From: Simmondsia chinensis
Lineage: Eukaryota; Streptophyta; Magnoliopsida; Caryophyllales; Simmondsiaceae
NCBI GenBank assembly: GCA_018398585.1
Contig: JAGTTD010000013.1
Span: 7,288,492-7,352,491 of the forward strand
Direction: 5' to 3'
DNA: 64,000 nucleotides
Positions 24,531 to 35,896 of this stretch are shown here, piece after piece. The position numbers and the translations under genes were made by a program. The notes under the pieces are model-generated. The model searched no databases, had not been told where the DNA came from, and saw nothing but the letters and a program-made list of their open reading frames with translations. Position 1 is the stretch's first letter. Every line of letters begins with the position of its first letter.

Positions 24531-24743
24531 ACTTTTTTGTTGTAGTGAAGGGGTGAGGAAGTTCCATGAGATGGATGTGGAGTCCAAGAAGAAGTACTAC
24601 ACTGGAGAAACTCATGGCAAAACTTTTGTTTACACCTCTAATTTCTATCTCTATAAAGGTCCAGTTACCAATTGGAGGGATAGCACCATTGCCATTATGG
24701 CCCCTATCCCTCCGGACCCTGGGGCAATACCAGAGGTTTGCAG

Positions 24744-25966
24744 GTATGTCTTGTGTTTTCATGGCTCTGTTTGATTTGACAGAACATTTCTTCCATCTTA
24801 TCTCTATTATACTTCTACATAAGTTTGTAGCAATTATATCTTACATGTAAAATATTTTCTTTTATTTAATAGTGTGGTGGACTTCCCCTCGAGAAAGGGT
24901 TAGGGAAGTTATGTTTCTTCAAGTAATGAAAAATATTTTCCATCATGATCTCACATTATATGCCTTATAGAATCGAGCTATTTTGTTAACTTAAAAAATA
25001 AAAAAATTTTAACAGAAACTATTGTTGATTGAAACTATTTTTTAGAGGGAAAAAAATTTCTCTGAGCCTTGTTGCTGACAAAGTCAACTTTGATATATAA
25101 TGGGTTGGCCTATTTGTTATTTCCTATCTTAAAGGTCACATTCTAAATCAGTTTAGTGTTGGTAACATGATGGGCTGATATTATAATTACAAAGTGATAT
25201 GTTAGGAGGAGACTCATTTTCCAATATTAATTTAATAAATGTGTAACTAGAATTTAAAAAATAATATGTTATTTGTCAGACATAAATCTTAATACAAGTC
25301 ACACGCGAAGCACATAATTCAATTGGATATATAGAAATTATTTTCAATTCCAAAACATTTCTCCTCAAAAATTTCTCACTTAAAATAATCCTATTTAAAT
25401 TTCTTTTATTCCTGATTTAGAAAATCAATGTCATAGTTTAAATTTATACAAAAATATAAGATAAGAATGGTCGTTTAGTTCATAAGCAAAAATCTTTTTC
25501 CTTTTTACAGAGGATCATTATTCATCTTTTGCTACCCGAAGGTATTTCACCTTATAATTAGGAGTATCACTACTATTTATTGACCATTAGAAATTAAAAA
25601 AAAAAGTACTTGAAATCTACCGAAAGGAGAAAGAAATATTGGGGTTTTATATTGAGAAAATACTGAATGAGCAAAAAATTTTAAAATTGCAAAAATGCTA
25701 CTACACTATCTGGAAAACAGAAAAGTGGCCAAGGAACCCATCTAGTGCCTAAATTCGGGGAAAATAATCAACGCTAGCAGAAAAGCAAATGGGATTGTAT
25801 AGCTTGGTTCAAGAGCTTTGGTTTGATATATAATGGGCCACGAAACTCCTTACAAATAAAAGTTTATGGTCGTTTTAAGTTGCAACCGTAAATTAACGTT
25901 TCCGACTCTTTGACTGCTCGTTGCACATCACAAATGCAGCCTAAATCTTCCTATATCATGTTGCAG
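24744..25966 (+). other. Intron 2 of gene A, non-coding
   Basis: Donor CAG|GTATGT at 24743/24744, acceptor TTGCAG|AG at 25966/25967. The AT-rich interior has no gene. The stretch at about 25815-25880 (TATATAATGGGCCACGAAAC, then AAAGTTTATGGTCGTTTTAA) resembles 3538-3595, pointing to a shared repeat. Confidence 0.65.
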
Positions 25967-26953
25967 AGAAATCATGTTGGAGTACACAAAACATGTCACA
26001 AAGCTGGGTCACACTTTGGTGGAGCTAATATCCCGGGCACTAGGGCTGAACCCGACCCACTTGAAGGACATAGGGTGTGCAGAGCATCTGATGTTGTTGG
26101 GCCACTACTACCCTCCTTGCCCGGAACCCGAACTAACAATCGGGTTCGGAAAGCACGCGGATAATGACTTCCTCACTATATTAATACAGGACCAAACTGG
26201 GGGCCTCCAAGTTCTGCACCAAAATCAATGGGTTGATGTCCACTTCATACCTGGTGCTCTTGTCATTAACACCGGTGATATTCTCCAGGTAAACCATCTT
26301 GGCGCCTCCCCCGATCCCCCCTCTCTTCATGGTAGTGTACATAGACATGGAGTCATGGGTATGTGGTGCTACTTGTAGTGAAGGTATTAAGGTCGGTCTT
26401 GCAAGGCTCCATTTGTTTTAATGGAAAATATGTCCATCTTAGATTAGTTGTTTTTTTATATAACTTATAACAACCACAGAATACAGAAAACGTTTTCCTC
26501 CATTGAGAGGATTGGCTTCCCGCACCGAAAGGGAAAAACATTTTATTTCATGAAGGGGAAAACATTCTCTATCTTAATCTTGCCTCATAATATTTCGCCT
26601 CAACCTCAACTTGGATAAGTGTTAACCTCATTCAAATTTATAAAATAAAAACATCTTTTTCACTAGAAACATAAAACAAAAAATTTATGGAAAATTATTT
26701 TAAATTTAAAATATTTGTGAGAAAAAGTTTCTTACAAGGAAAATATTTTCCTTTGAACAGACAGGAACCAAAATGACAGCAATAAGATGTCTATGGCAAT
26801 CGCATGCCTAAGGTGTTAAGGAGGGTGTCTGGGGAGTGTCAAGGGATATATAGTATGTTGTTGGTGTAGCACAAGGATTTCCTTGTGTTCTCTACAACGT
26901 TTGGTCATAGCAGTGAAGAGAGATATGTCAAGGTGTAAGGCGATGGTATTCAT

Positions 26954-27128
26954 AAAAGGAAGATACTCAATACCTCGAGGGCTCCCGCCTATGCAGGGTC
27001 TGGGGGAGCTGATATACGCAGCCTTTCCCCTTCAGGGTGTTAACATGAAAAGAGGCTGCTTCCTAGTGCCCCCAACCTGAGGGTGAGGACTTCTCAGGAG
27101 GTCATCCATCTTGGTACCACTCTCGCCC
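26954..27128 (-). mobile_element. SINE with a 5S rRNA-derived head, 17-bp TSD
   Basis: A 175-bp insertion in intron 3 of gene A is bounded by AAGGCGATGGTATTCAT at 26937-26953 and 27129-27145. On the minus strand it begins GGGCGAGAGTGGTACCAAGA and continues ATGACCTCCTGAGAAGTCCT. This matches the 3' third of plant 5S rRNA, including the internal element and box C, at roughly 42 of 47 positions by eye. The body then matches the SINE family at 14713 and 39940 (AAGGCTGCGTA, then GCGGGAGCCCTCGAGG). No coding capacity. Confidence 0.85.
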
Positions 27129-27435
27129 AAGGCGATGGTATTCATGAGGTGCAAAAATATGGCAAAAATCGGAAATGTTGAAAGACTGTGGTAGATTTCG
27201 GAATGATCTGAGGAGAGGGAGTGGGTTTGTCAAGTCTCAATTATGGGCATTTCTTTATTTGCTCATGCCTTTTTGACAAACTTCTTGTATGGATAGCAAA
27301 AGTGTCTCAAGTAGTCGTATTAAGACGATCTGATGTTATTTTGTTAGAAAAGCTTGTGTTGTTAAAGGAAGAAAGGTGTATGAGTTGCTAGTGGGATGTG
27401 CTGCAGTGAGTGTCTTTAAGTTTCATTCTTTGAGT

Positions 27436-28463
27436 TGTTGAAAAAATGATACAAGCTAAACTTAAAAATTATGAAAAAATTACATCCCACTTTGAGAATA
27501 GAATAAAAAACCCTCTATCTCACATAGACAAATTAAGGGGTTTTAGTTGAGTTTAGAAGGGTATATGCCTCCAACTCATTTGAATTAAGTCATGGGTGAA
27601 GGAATAGTGGGAACCACAGGCGTTAGGGCCACCTGCCATTCTCGGGCATGGGTGCTGGTGAGCTTTTTCTCAACAGGTATAATATTTATTTTACGGAAAA
27701 TACGCTGGTTATTAACCAGGCAGATTTGTAACGGCAACAGTGTTGGAAAAATAGCTGTTGGTCTCCCATTGCTGCTAGGGTGCGTTACTAGCTGTTGGAC
27801 ATGAGAATAAACTACAGCAATTATACCTATCAGCATTTGGGGTTAGTATAAATAGGATGTTTAGCTTAGATTGAAAATCATTCCAAAAAGAAAACTAACA
27901 GTGTCTTCATCTCCCTCCTCCTCTCGGCTCTCTCTCTCTTTCTTCAAGTACTTGGGCAAAGTTCTTGCTCTCTCCTACCCAACAACTAACTAGTGTACGT
28001 TAAGAGTTGGACCGTGTGAATCCTGGAGGACGGCAGCCAATACTACTGTTCGCACCGGAGCAATGGTGAAATCGTCTTTAAGGACAGTTGTATTTCCCGA
28101 GGCACAATATCGTCAGTATTTTAACAATCTAATCAACTTTTTCTCTTTCGGTTTTATTTGATTGTCGTGTTCAAGTATTTCGCTAGAATTTTCGTTCATC
28201 GTTAATGCTACTTTAGTGGATTTCTTTGCAGTTTTTTATTGAAATTTTCCTACAATTTTTACTGCATTTTACTTAAATTCTAACAGTGAATTTTCGCTGA
28301 TTATTACTGCAATTTTTACCGCAATTTTTAGTTTAAGTTTCACTGTTCATTTTACAGTAATTAGCAGATTATTTTCTTGTATTTTAGCAGTGTTCTTGCT
28401 GTATTTTTATGCAATATTTTACGTAGTATTTTGTACTATTTTCTGTTGTATGTTTGTTCAACA
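27436..28463 (+). mobile_element. Solo LTR (copia family of 842-1640) in intron 3 of gene A
   Basis: 1028 bp from TGTTGAAAAAATGATACAAG to TTTGTTCAACA with a perfect 5-bp TSD TGAGT (27431-27435, 28464-28468). It has a TATA-like GTATAAATAGGATG near 27847 and a CT-rich leader. No internal domain is present, so it is a recombination product of a full element. Confidence 0.85.
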
Positions 28464-28882
28464 TGAGTGCCTGATGTAGTTTCATCCTGCAACCATCCTA
28501 AGCATCAATTTAATTGTAAAAGAAATAATTGAATGATAAAGCACATTGTATTTTAAGATCCGGTATTACAATTTTACTTCTCAAAATGTTTTGTTGTCTC
28601 CCATTACTCTAATTTGTTTTGTTCATGATGCAGTTGGTTTCGAACGACAAGTTCAAGAGTGTTTATCATCGAGTACAAGCAAATATGACTGGTCCAAGAG
28701 TTTCTTCTGCAGCTTTCTTCAGGCCAGATTTTTCAAATCCAAAGTTATATGGACCAATTAAGGAATTACTGTCTAAGGAAAACCCTCTAATTTACAGAGA
28801 AACAACCGTCAAGGACTATATTAGTTACTATTATAGCAAAGGCCAAGATGGAAGCCCTGCCCTCGAGCACTACAAGATGTAA

Positions 28883-29789
28883 ACCTTTTTGTAATGCAAA
28901 TTACTAAAATTTTTACTCGAGTTTGATATAAGGAAAAACTAGTTGAAGATTAAAAGAACATGATGAGATATAGTCATAGTAGAGATCTTTAGATATGGAT
29001 TATGCTCGACAATTTAGGAACTTGTATGCTCCATTTATGGGAGATTATGTAAAACATGGTGATAAATAAATATACAATAACACATTAGAATATAGAAACT
29101 ATCCTTTTCTTATGATTATCTAGTGGGAAACAAGATGCATTGATTAATAAGGTGATATGGTAACTACTGGCCTTGTATGGTAAATGACGGCATTGGGTAC
29201 ACAAAAAGCTATAGAGCCAGCCAAGTGCATTGCCATGTCGCATGTGTGCCTGCATCTAAGATGCATGCCATCGTTAAGTCATGGCCCTTTCAAGGTTGGG
29301 CTACAGGTAGGATTGAGCAAGTTCATCCCCTTCAAGTAAGCAACATTCGTCTGTAGCAACTATTACTTCTCCAATGTGGGTTGAGAAAAAACCGTATAAT
29401 TTAAGAGTATTAACCAACAAAACATCATAAAATTCATCAAGGAATATGTCTTAGGTAGGCTTGGAGCCCAAGAATCTATCATTGTGAACTAGATTACAGT
29501 GTCCAATGGCATTATATATTGGTATATTGAATTCAACTTCCCATTAAGCTCTATCTAATGATCAGGGTAAGTTTACTAATAAGATTCCCAGGGCCAATAT
29601 TGAGAAAATGAATATTAATAACTTGGAAAAGTAGCATGAGCCGCTTCTTGATACTCTCGAGGTGTAAAGGGCCTCAAAATGGGATGCAACAACAACCACA
29701 TTGTTTCATCTAACGTACGCTCTCAACATTGTCTTACCTTCGAGGTCAATGTTCAGTGAATGAGCGTTTCTCATCAAAGGAAGCTTTTT
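28883..29789. other. Intergenic, 3' of gene A
   Basis: No gene recognised; AT-rich 3' flank, then unclassified sequence. Confidence 0.4.
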
Positions 29790-30130
29790 GGCCTTGAGTA
29801 AGCACACTATGATTGATGAGCTAAATGACATTGGTCAAAAGAGAATTGAAACTCGCCATAGGCCAGAGAAGCCAAAAAACAAAAAAAGAAGAAGCTAAGG
29901 CCTATAATAAAAGAGCCAAATCTTAATCTTTTAATATAGGAGATATATTGCAGAAGATCATTCTTTCCCTAGGGCTAAATACAGAGTCTTTGGTTAGTGG
30001 TCGTTGAATCCAAAAGGTCCATTTTGAGGTGATTAGGAAGCAAGGCATAATAGAGCCACTACTTAAGAGTAATACTTTGAAACTCCTCAAGAAAGACGAA
30101 ACGTTAACTTAATTTTAGCTGTAAATAATT
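29790..30130 (+). pseudogene. Ty3/gypsy integrase C-terminal relic
   Basis: The frame reads MIDELNDIGQKRIETR (about 29809) and then KAYNKRAKS-stop-SFNIGDILQK (about 29897-29958) and LSLGLNTESL. This matches the integrase tail of gypsy polyproteins (KAYNKRVKxRxFxxGDLVL in relatives). Stops and shifts are present, and no LTR could be attached to it. Confidence 0.55.
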
Positions 30131-30628
30131 GCCTTAACTTCATAATTGCCCATTTGATGTATATGGAGGACAAGAAGGGAAGACTCGAATAATCGCACAA
30201 AGGGGCCCCTCCTCTAACCTAATGTATCCCTTAACCGTTGTAAATTCCTTTTCAAATTTGCCCAAACAAATAATTCGCAACCTCAAAGTGACAACAAATG
30301 CTCATGAAATGTACACAAATTTAACTTATCTAAGTATCCAAAGAACACCTCTCTTAAGCTCATGTTCAACAACTAGGCAAAGACGGGTAAAAGAAGATAC
30401 GAATAATAAGGAGTAAGCCCTCGCCCATTTTTACAAATTATTTTAAGGGATAAAGGGGGGTAATCCCCCAAATTGGGAGTAAAGCAACTCTTTAAAAAAT
30501 TTTGAACAACTTTATCTTTGTTTTAACGATAATTATTTTCACCCTTGCTCTTTTACTCAATCCTAAATAAAAATAATCTTTTTATTATCCAAATAAGAAT
30601 ACAATAACACCTTATATTCTCTTCTTTA

Positions 30629-31350
30629 ATAGGGGTGGCAAATGTGTCGTGTCGGGTTGGGTTCGTGTTGTATACAGCCGCCATCTAGGGAATGGTGGCT
30701 TAATGTTGGCAGGGAGGTGGCGCCATGGCTGGAGGTCTGGTTGGGCTGGATAGACCAGGCAAAGCGACCGTGTTTCCGTGAATGGCGCATAACTTGGTGG
30801 CAGTGCTTTGGGTTGGCGGCAAGGACCTATTGGCGGTGCGAAGGGTGCAACGCGGAGCAAATCAACCGAGATTGATGGCAAGATTCTAGGGGATTGCATC
30901 CGAGATTTTAGAACCAAATTTTATTACCTTCCATTTTATTTTATCTCTTTCCTTAATTGAATTTAAATTCGAATTTTGAATTTGTAATTGCTCCTCTATA
31001 TAAAGGGGAAGACTGGCTAGGTTCAGGGAGACTTTAATTTTAGAAAATTCCAATTATTGGTTGATTCTTCTATTTTCTAATGTAAGATAGAATAAACTCT
31101 ATCTTTCCTTTCTGTAATTTTGTTATCAATTAATAAAATTCAAAGAGAAGACCTTTGAATCTACCCGTACCCCTATTATCCCATTACGCGCGCTGCATCA
31201 TAAGGGCTCTAGCAAAAGGGTCGACACGAACGCGGCCTGTTTATTATACAGGTTAAGCACCCCCAATCCTAACATGACCCAATTAATAAACGGGTAACCT
31301 GCGGGTTACCTACTTAATTAAATAGTCATTATCGAGTCATCTGTCAACGC
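30629..31350. repeat. LTR-like unit nested in hAT/MITE-like sequence
   Basis: TAGGGGTGGCAAATGTGTCG at 30629, followed by a GGGTTGGGTTCG phrase, resembles the start of hAT-type MITEs. A possible counterpart after the unit is GGGTCGACACGAACGCGGCC (31219) and AACGGGTAACCTGCGGGTTA (31289). Between them, 30669-31201 looks like an LTR: CTCCTCTATATAAAGGGGAA near 30990 is a promoter-like box, a 3' region follows, and the end is GCTGCATCA. Related to 2782-3160. No TSD was found, so the nesting is tentative. Confidence 0.4.
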
Positions 31351-31951
31351 ACCAACCCGATAACGTGCCAAAAGCATATATTTACGACATGTATTAAATA
31401 TATATTATAATTAATGAAAAATAACCAGGAAATAGCAACGATGTATAGTGAAAATCATGCAATATCAATTGCTACAGGTACATCAACCTAAATCACAACA
31501 AGAAGAAACATATATAGGAGCCTAAAAAATAGAGTTTCAAACTTGCAAAATCAAATGCCTGAAAATCAAAAGTTAGGCTTCATTAATGTCAACAAAAATA
31601 ATCCATACTAACTGAACGGTAAAAAAAAAAAAGTCTTTCCAACATAATTCCACTTCAAAACACAACAAAAAATCACAACATCCTCTCAATGGGAGTCTTC
31701 ATCCTAAAGCTTTAAGATTCTTCAAAAGAAGAGTATTGAGCATTCATAGGCGGAGAAACAACTGTTGCTTTTTTTTTTCCTCATCATTTGCTAACTTGAC
31801 ATTCATGAGATGAGCAAAATAAATAAGAATAATAAAGTTAAGAGTCATTTCAAGATTCAAGAGAATTAAAAGTGACGGTTTGCTTTTACTTGAAAATTGA
31901 AAGAAACTTACATTTTCAAGGTTTGCTCCTTTTTCATCATAACCTATAGTA
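31351..31951. other. Intergenic, nothing recognised
   Basis: AT-rich sequence without protein or repeat signatures. Confidence 0.4.
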
Positions 31952-31956
31952 GGCAG

Positions 31957-32100
31957 TGAAAGAATATAAATGAGGAAAATATTTGGTACCCCTAGAATAA
32001 GAGCCCTCTCGTATATTTATAGGCATATAAACTACATACAAGGTAGGCCCAATGGGCCTAATACAAGCAATCATAACCCACTATACATTATACTCTAACA
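31957..32100 (-). repeat. 3' LTR of the truncated copia element
   Basis: About 144 bp, with plus-strand ends TGAAAGAATA and TACTCTAACA. A TATTTATAGGC promoter-like box lies at about 32015. The outer (left) boundary is not confirmed by a TSD. Confidence 0.6.
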
Positions 32101-32239
32101 TCCCACCTCAACCGAAGCATGAGATAAACTAATGCAAAGATTGTGTCTAAATAGAAGGAAGAGGTGCCGCGGCAGATTCTTAGTCAAGATATCGGCAATC
32201 TGTTGTGACGAAGGAATGTGGAGAACCTAAAGAAAACCT

Positions 32240-35200
32240 ATGTGAACTCGCTCACGAACGAAATGGATATGGATCTCAATATGCATAGTGCAAACATGCT
32301 GCACAGGATTAGTGCACATGTACATAGCCGAGATATTATCACAATAACGTAAGGTAGCTCGTGGAAGGAGAAGACCAAGCTCACTAAGGAGAGAACAAAG
32401 CCAACAGCACTCGGAGACGGCATTTGCAACCGCCCTATATTCGGCCTCGGCGCTGGATCGGGAGACTGTAGACTATTGTTTGGAAGACCAGGAAATAATA
32501 TTACTTCCTAGAAAAACACAGAAACCAGATGTAAATCGTCGAGTATCGGGACATCCAGCCCAGTCTGCATCAGAGTATGCCCCTAGTTGATCCATACGAG
32601 AAGGGGAAACGATTAATCCATAGTCAATGGTGCCTTTAATATACCTGAGAATGCGTTTAACTGCTATCCAATGAGGTAAACGAGGAGCATACATGAACAG
32701 ACACACTTGTTGCACTGCATAAGAGATATCGGGACGAGTGAAAGTAAGATACTGAAGAGCACCAACTGTAGATCTATAAGAGGTAGGATCAGTCATGAGA
32801 TCGCGATCATCTACTGAAAGCTTAGACTTGGAATCTGTAGGTGTGGCCACGAGCTTGCAGGAAAGCATGTTGGTCTTATCAAGCAAATTATGAGCATACT
32901 TAGACTGAGACAAGAAGAGGCCATCTAAAGAACAAGAAACCGAAATCCCAAGAAAATAATTAAGACGTCCCAAATTTGTCATATCGAACTCAGAATGGAG
33001 AGAGCGAAGTAAATCGTGAAGAAGCATAGTAGAAGAGGCAGTAAGGACTATGTCACCAACATAAACCAACAATATAGCCATGTCACTGCCACAATGTAAG
33101 ACAAATAGTGATGAGTCAGACTTACAACTGATGAAACCAAGCGTGTGGCGAAAACTAGCGAAGTGGGTGTACCACGCTCAAGGAGCCTGCTTAAGACTAT
33201 AAAGAGACTTGTTTAACTTACATACATGATAAGGAAACTGAGAACTGATGAAACCTGGCGGTTGCTTCATATAAACCTCTTCATTAAGATATCCATTCAA
33301 AAAGGCATTCTTAACATCAAGCTGATGAATAGGCCACTTGTGAGAAGTAGCTAGAGGTAGAACTGTGCAAACTGTAGCAGGCTTAACAACTGGACTGAAG
33401 GTTTCGCCATAGTCAATGCCATATCTCTGTGTGAAACCTTGCGCAACCAACCGAGCCTTATAATGTTCAACTTGACCAGTAGGAGTTTGCTTAATGCGAT
33501 AAACCCATTTAGAACCAACAATGTTACCATGAGTAGGCGGAGGAACGAGATCCCATGTATGGTTACGAATGAGAGCATTATATTCATCAAGCATAGCATT
33601 CTTCCAATTATCATCAATGAGAGCCTGCTTATAGGAAAATGGAACCTCGGACAACATTTTATGAGCAAGCATAGAAGGTTTAATAATAGGTTTTACAATA
33701 TCAGCCTTTGCACGTGTGACCATAGGGCAAAGAGAATGGGACGGAACATCCCGTGGCTCGGATAGTGCTAGTGAGGGAGGGAGGGGCCGCGGCAAAGGCG
33801 GCGTGGCATCCTCGAGCGAGGATGCTGCAGGGGATCCAAGGACTGCCCCAGTCGTGGCCGGTGTTGTGGGTAGCGTGGGAAAGGGGCCGTTGCTAGCGGC
33901 GAAGGGAGAAAAATCAAGCTGTGATGAGAACACTTGATGGAGACGATTCATCGTAGCTTGAGAAAAGGTACCCAACCGAACGAATGGAAAATCTGTTTCA
34001 TCAAACACAACATGCCTCGAGATAATAACTTTGTTAGTGGATAGATCTAAACATTTTTAACCCTTATGATTTGGTGGGTAGCCCAGGAAAACACACAAAG
34101 AAGAGCGTGAAGCGAGTTTGTGTGGAGTAGTAGCACTCAAATTGGAATAGCCGGCGCTCCCAAAAACAAGAAGATGATCATAATTAACCTTCTATTTATA
34201 TAGACGTTGATATGGGATCTTTTTCTTAATAGCAGTAGAGGGTAACAAATTTATGATGTGAGTAGCTGCAGAAATAGCTTCAACCCAATATTCCAGAGGC
34301 ATACATGCTTGAAAGAGAAGAGAATGCATAATATTACCAAGAGTTCTATGCATACGTTCAGCTTTCTCATTTTGTTAGGAGGTATGAGGGCATGAGACCC
34401 GACTAAGAATGCCCCGTTGCATAAAAAGTCCATTAAAGTCACGATTGATATATTTAGTCCCATTGTCACATTAAAATTGTTTGATTTCCACACCAAACTG
34501 ATTTAATATAAGATTATGAAATTGAAGGAACAAATCGAACACCTCAGATTTGGCACGCATAGGGTAAATCCACACATAGTGAGAATAATCATCCAAAAGA
34601 AGCAAATAATACTTATAACCACTGAAACTGAAAATAGGAGATGTCCAGACATCCGAATGAACAATATCAAATGGCTGAGAAGTACTCGACTCTAATTTCT
34701 GAAAGGGTAATCGATTGTGTTTGCCCAATTGACAAGCATGACAAAGACTGGACTCTGAGATAGAACCTGAACAGGAAATAAATTTGTGTTTGACTAATGA
34801 GGATACGACTGGCTGCCCAAATCTATGATACCAAAGAGACTATATAGTTTTAGAAGCAACTAATGAAACATGTGTAGAGGATGGCTTAGGAACGGAGAAA
34901 AGAGGCCCCGAGCTAGCACAACAAATTATGAGAGACATCGTTTTAGCATTTTTAATGGAAAAACCACCCGAGTCAAATTCTAAAAGGCAACAATTATCTT
35001 TACAGAATTGGCGGACAGATATTAAATTGGTAGAAAGACCAGGGACATAAAGGACATTATGCAAGTTGAAAAGACCAACAGGTGTACTAAGAAAACCAAA
35101 TCCGACCCCAGCAATTGATAAAGAGACACCATTGCCAACCAATATTTTATCGCAACTATTATAAGGACTAAGAGATGTTAGCAAATTAGGGTTATTAGTC

Positions 35201-35529
35201 ATATAAGATGATGCACCACTATTCATTTTCTAGGAAAAATCAATCATAGGAGTTGAATGAGCAGTGAGAGATTGAACATTGTTTTGAGGAAATGCAAATC
35301 CTAAATAGAAATTAGAACTAGTAGCATAAGTATTATTTATAGGATAAAAGTGTGGTGTACATAGCATATTCTCACCATAAATAAGAGCACCAAATAAAGT
35401 AGGAGCACCAAAGAAAGGTAGGCCAGGTTGTGAAGCAGAACACATCATCGAAGTGAGCATAATCGACAACAATTTGTGAATCAAAATTTCCAAAACTCTT
35501 ATTTCTCTGTCTCTCCAAAATTTTCCCAA
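32240..35529 (-). pseudogene. Ty1/copia gag-pol, degenerate
   Basis: Reading right to left: gag/linker (35230-35529); protease region 34840-35226, where the DSGA motif reads NSGASS; integrase (34471-34728 with LLLLDDYSHYVWIYP, then 34251-34496 after a frameshift); RT (33178-34008: [31 protein letters not shown]); RT active-site segment and RNase H (32473-33081: LLVYVGDIVL, then DADWAGCPDTRR). RNase H continues with stops to about 32240 (AEAEYRA, ADILTKNLP). The active-site YVDD is YVGD, and the protease Asp is Asn. Several stops and frameshifts are present. Not functional. Confidence 0.88.
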
Positions 35530-35826
35530 AAAGATTACCTTTTGGTAAAACCCTCAAACCCAAGCCCTCCATCTTTGTGTCCTGTATGTATTGTGGTATC
35601 ATGTTATGTTAACTACTGCGGGCCTTACTCTATACCCACATTTATTCAGTTGCACAAGGCATAAATCTTGACAGTATAGACATGCAAATTTGGCGCTCAC
35701 GGTTTTACTCCGCAGTGTAACCGACGCCCATAGCAATCAGCCACCACCACTGAGTAACTTCATGTGAACATGAATCCACCAAAAACGTGAGCTTCCTAGC
35801 ACAAACAATGTAATCTCTCCCATCGA

Positions 35827-35832
35827 TATAAA
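35827..35832 (+). promoter_or_regulatory. TATA box of gene B
   Basis: TATAAA 70 bp upstream of the ATG at 35897, in a 250-bp promoter interval right of the truncated copia element. Confidence 0.5.
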
Positions 35833-35896
35833 CCCCCATTTACCGCACTCTTTCACTTGAATATATTCCAATTCTTCAAGCAATTTCAAATACCAA

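Larger units (their letters stand above)
16995..24547 (-). mobile_element. CACTA (En/Spm) DNA transposon inside exon 2 of gene A
   Basis: A 7553-bp element has 14-bp terminal inverted repeats CACTACAACAAAAA (16995-17008; inverse ending GTAGTG at 24547) and a 3-bp TSD AAG (16992-16994, 24548-24550). Subterminal arrays of CGCCGAGA / CGCTTATAAACGCC words fill 17020-17240 and 24330-24530. Two minus-strand genes lie inside: a TNP2-type transposase and a Ptta/En-Spm (PF03004-like) protein. This is a full-length structure, but the TNP2 frame carries two lesions. Confidence 0.95.
16219..28882 (+). pseudogene. Gene A: 2-oxoglutarate/Fe(II)-dependent dioxygenase (ACC oxidase homolog type), exon 2 interrupted by a CACTA transposon
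   Basis: Exons: 16219-16496; 16915-16994 plus 24551-24743 (interrupted); 25967-26288; 28634-28882 with TAA at 28880-28882. Together they total 1122 nt, 374 codons including the stop, when one TSD copy and the transposon are left out. The protein (373 aa) has the family N-terminus (YDRKGDLKAFDES, KGLLDAGVSKVP), a DIOX_N region (IPIIDLEG to about residue 180) and a jelly-roll core. Iron ligands are H247-x-D249 and H303; the 2-oxoglutarate-binding pair is R313-x-S315. Relatives oxidise small molecules in hormone and specialised metabolism, for example deacetoxyvindoline 4-hydroxylase; the substrate here is unknown. The CACTA sits between codons 119 and 120. Intron 3 holds a SINE and a solo LTR. 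No other lesion was seen, so this may be a recent insertion allele rather than an old pseudogene. Confidence 0.85.
31957..35640 (-). mobile_element. Truncated Ty1/copia retrotransposon (minus)
   Basis: Its 3' LTR is 31957-32100 (minus strand TGTTAGAGTATAATG to the TTCA end), preceded by the purine tract GGTTGAGGTGGGA. The internal domains run leftwards from about 35600. No 5' LTR or initiator-tRNA site was found before gene B, so the 5' end is lost. The element stops within roughly 250 bp of the gene B leader. Confidence 0.75.

Noticed and set aside
26954..27128. Real 5S rRNA gene or Cassandra LTR
   Set aside because: Only the last third of 5S is present, followed by SINE body. There is no second LTR, and the insert is bounded by a 17-bp duplication.
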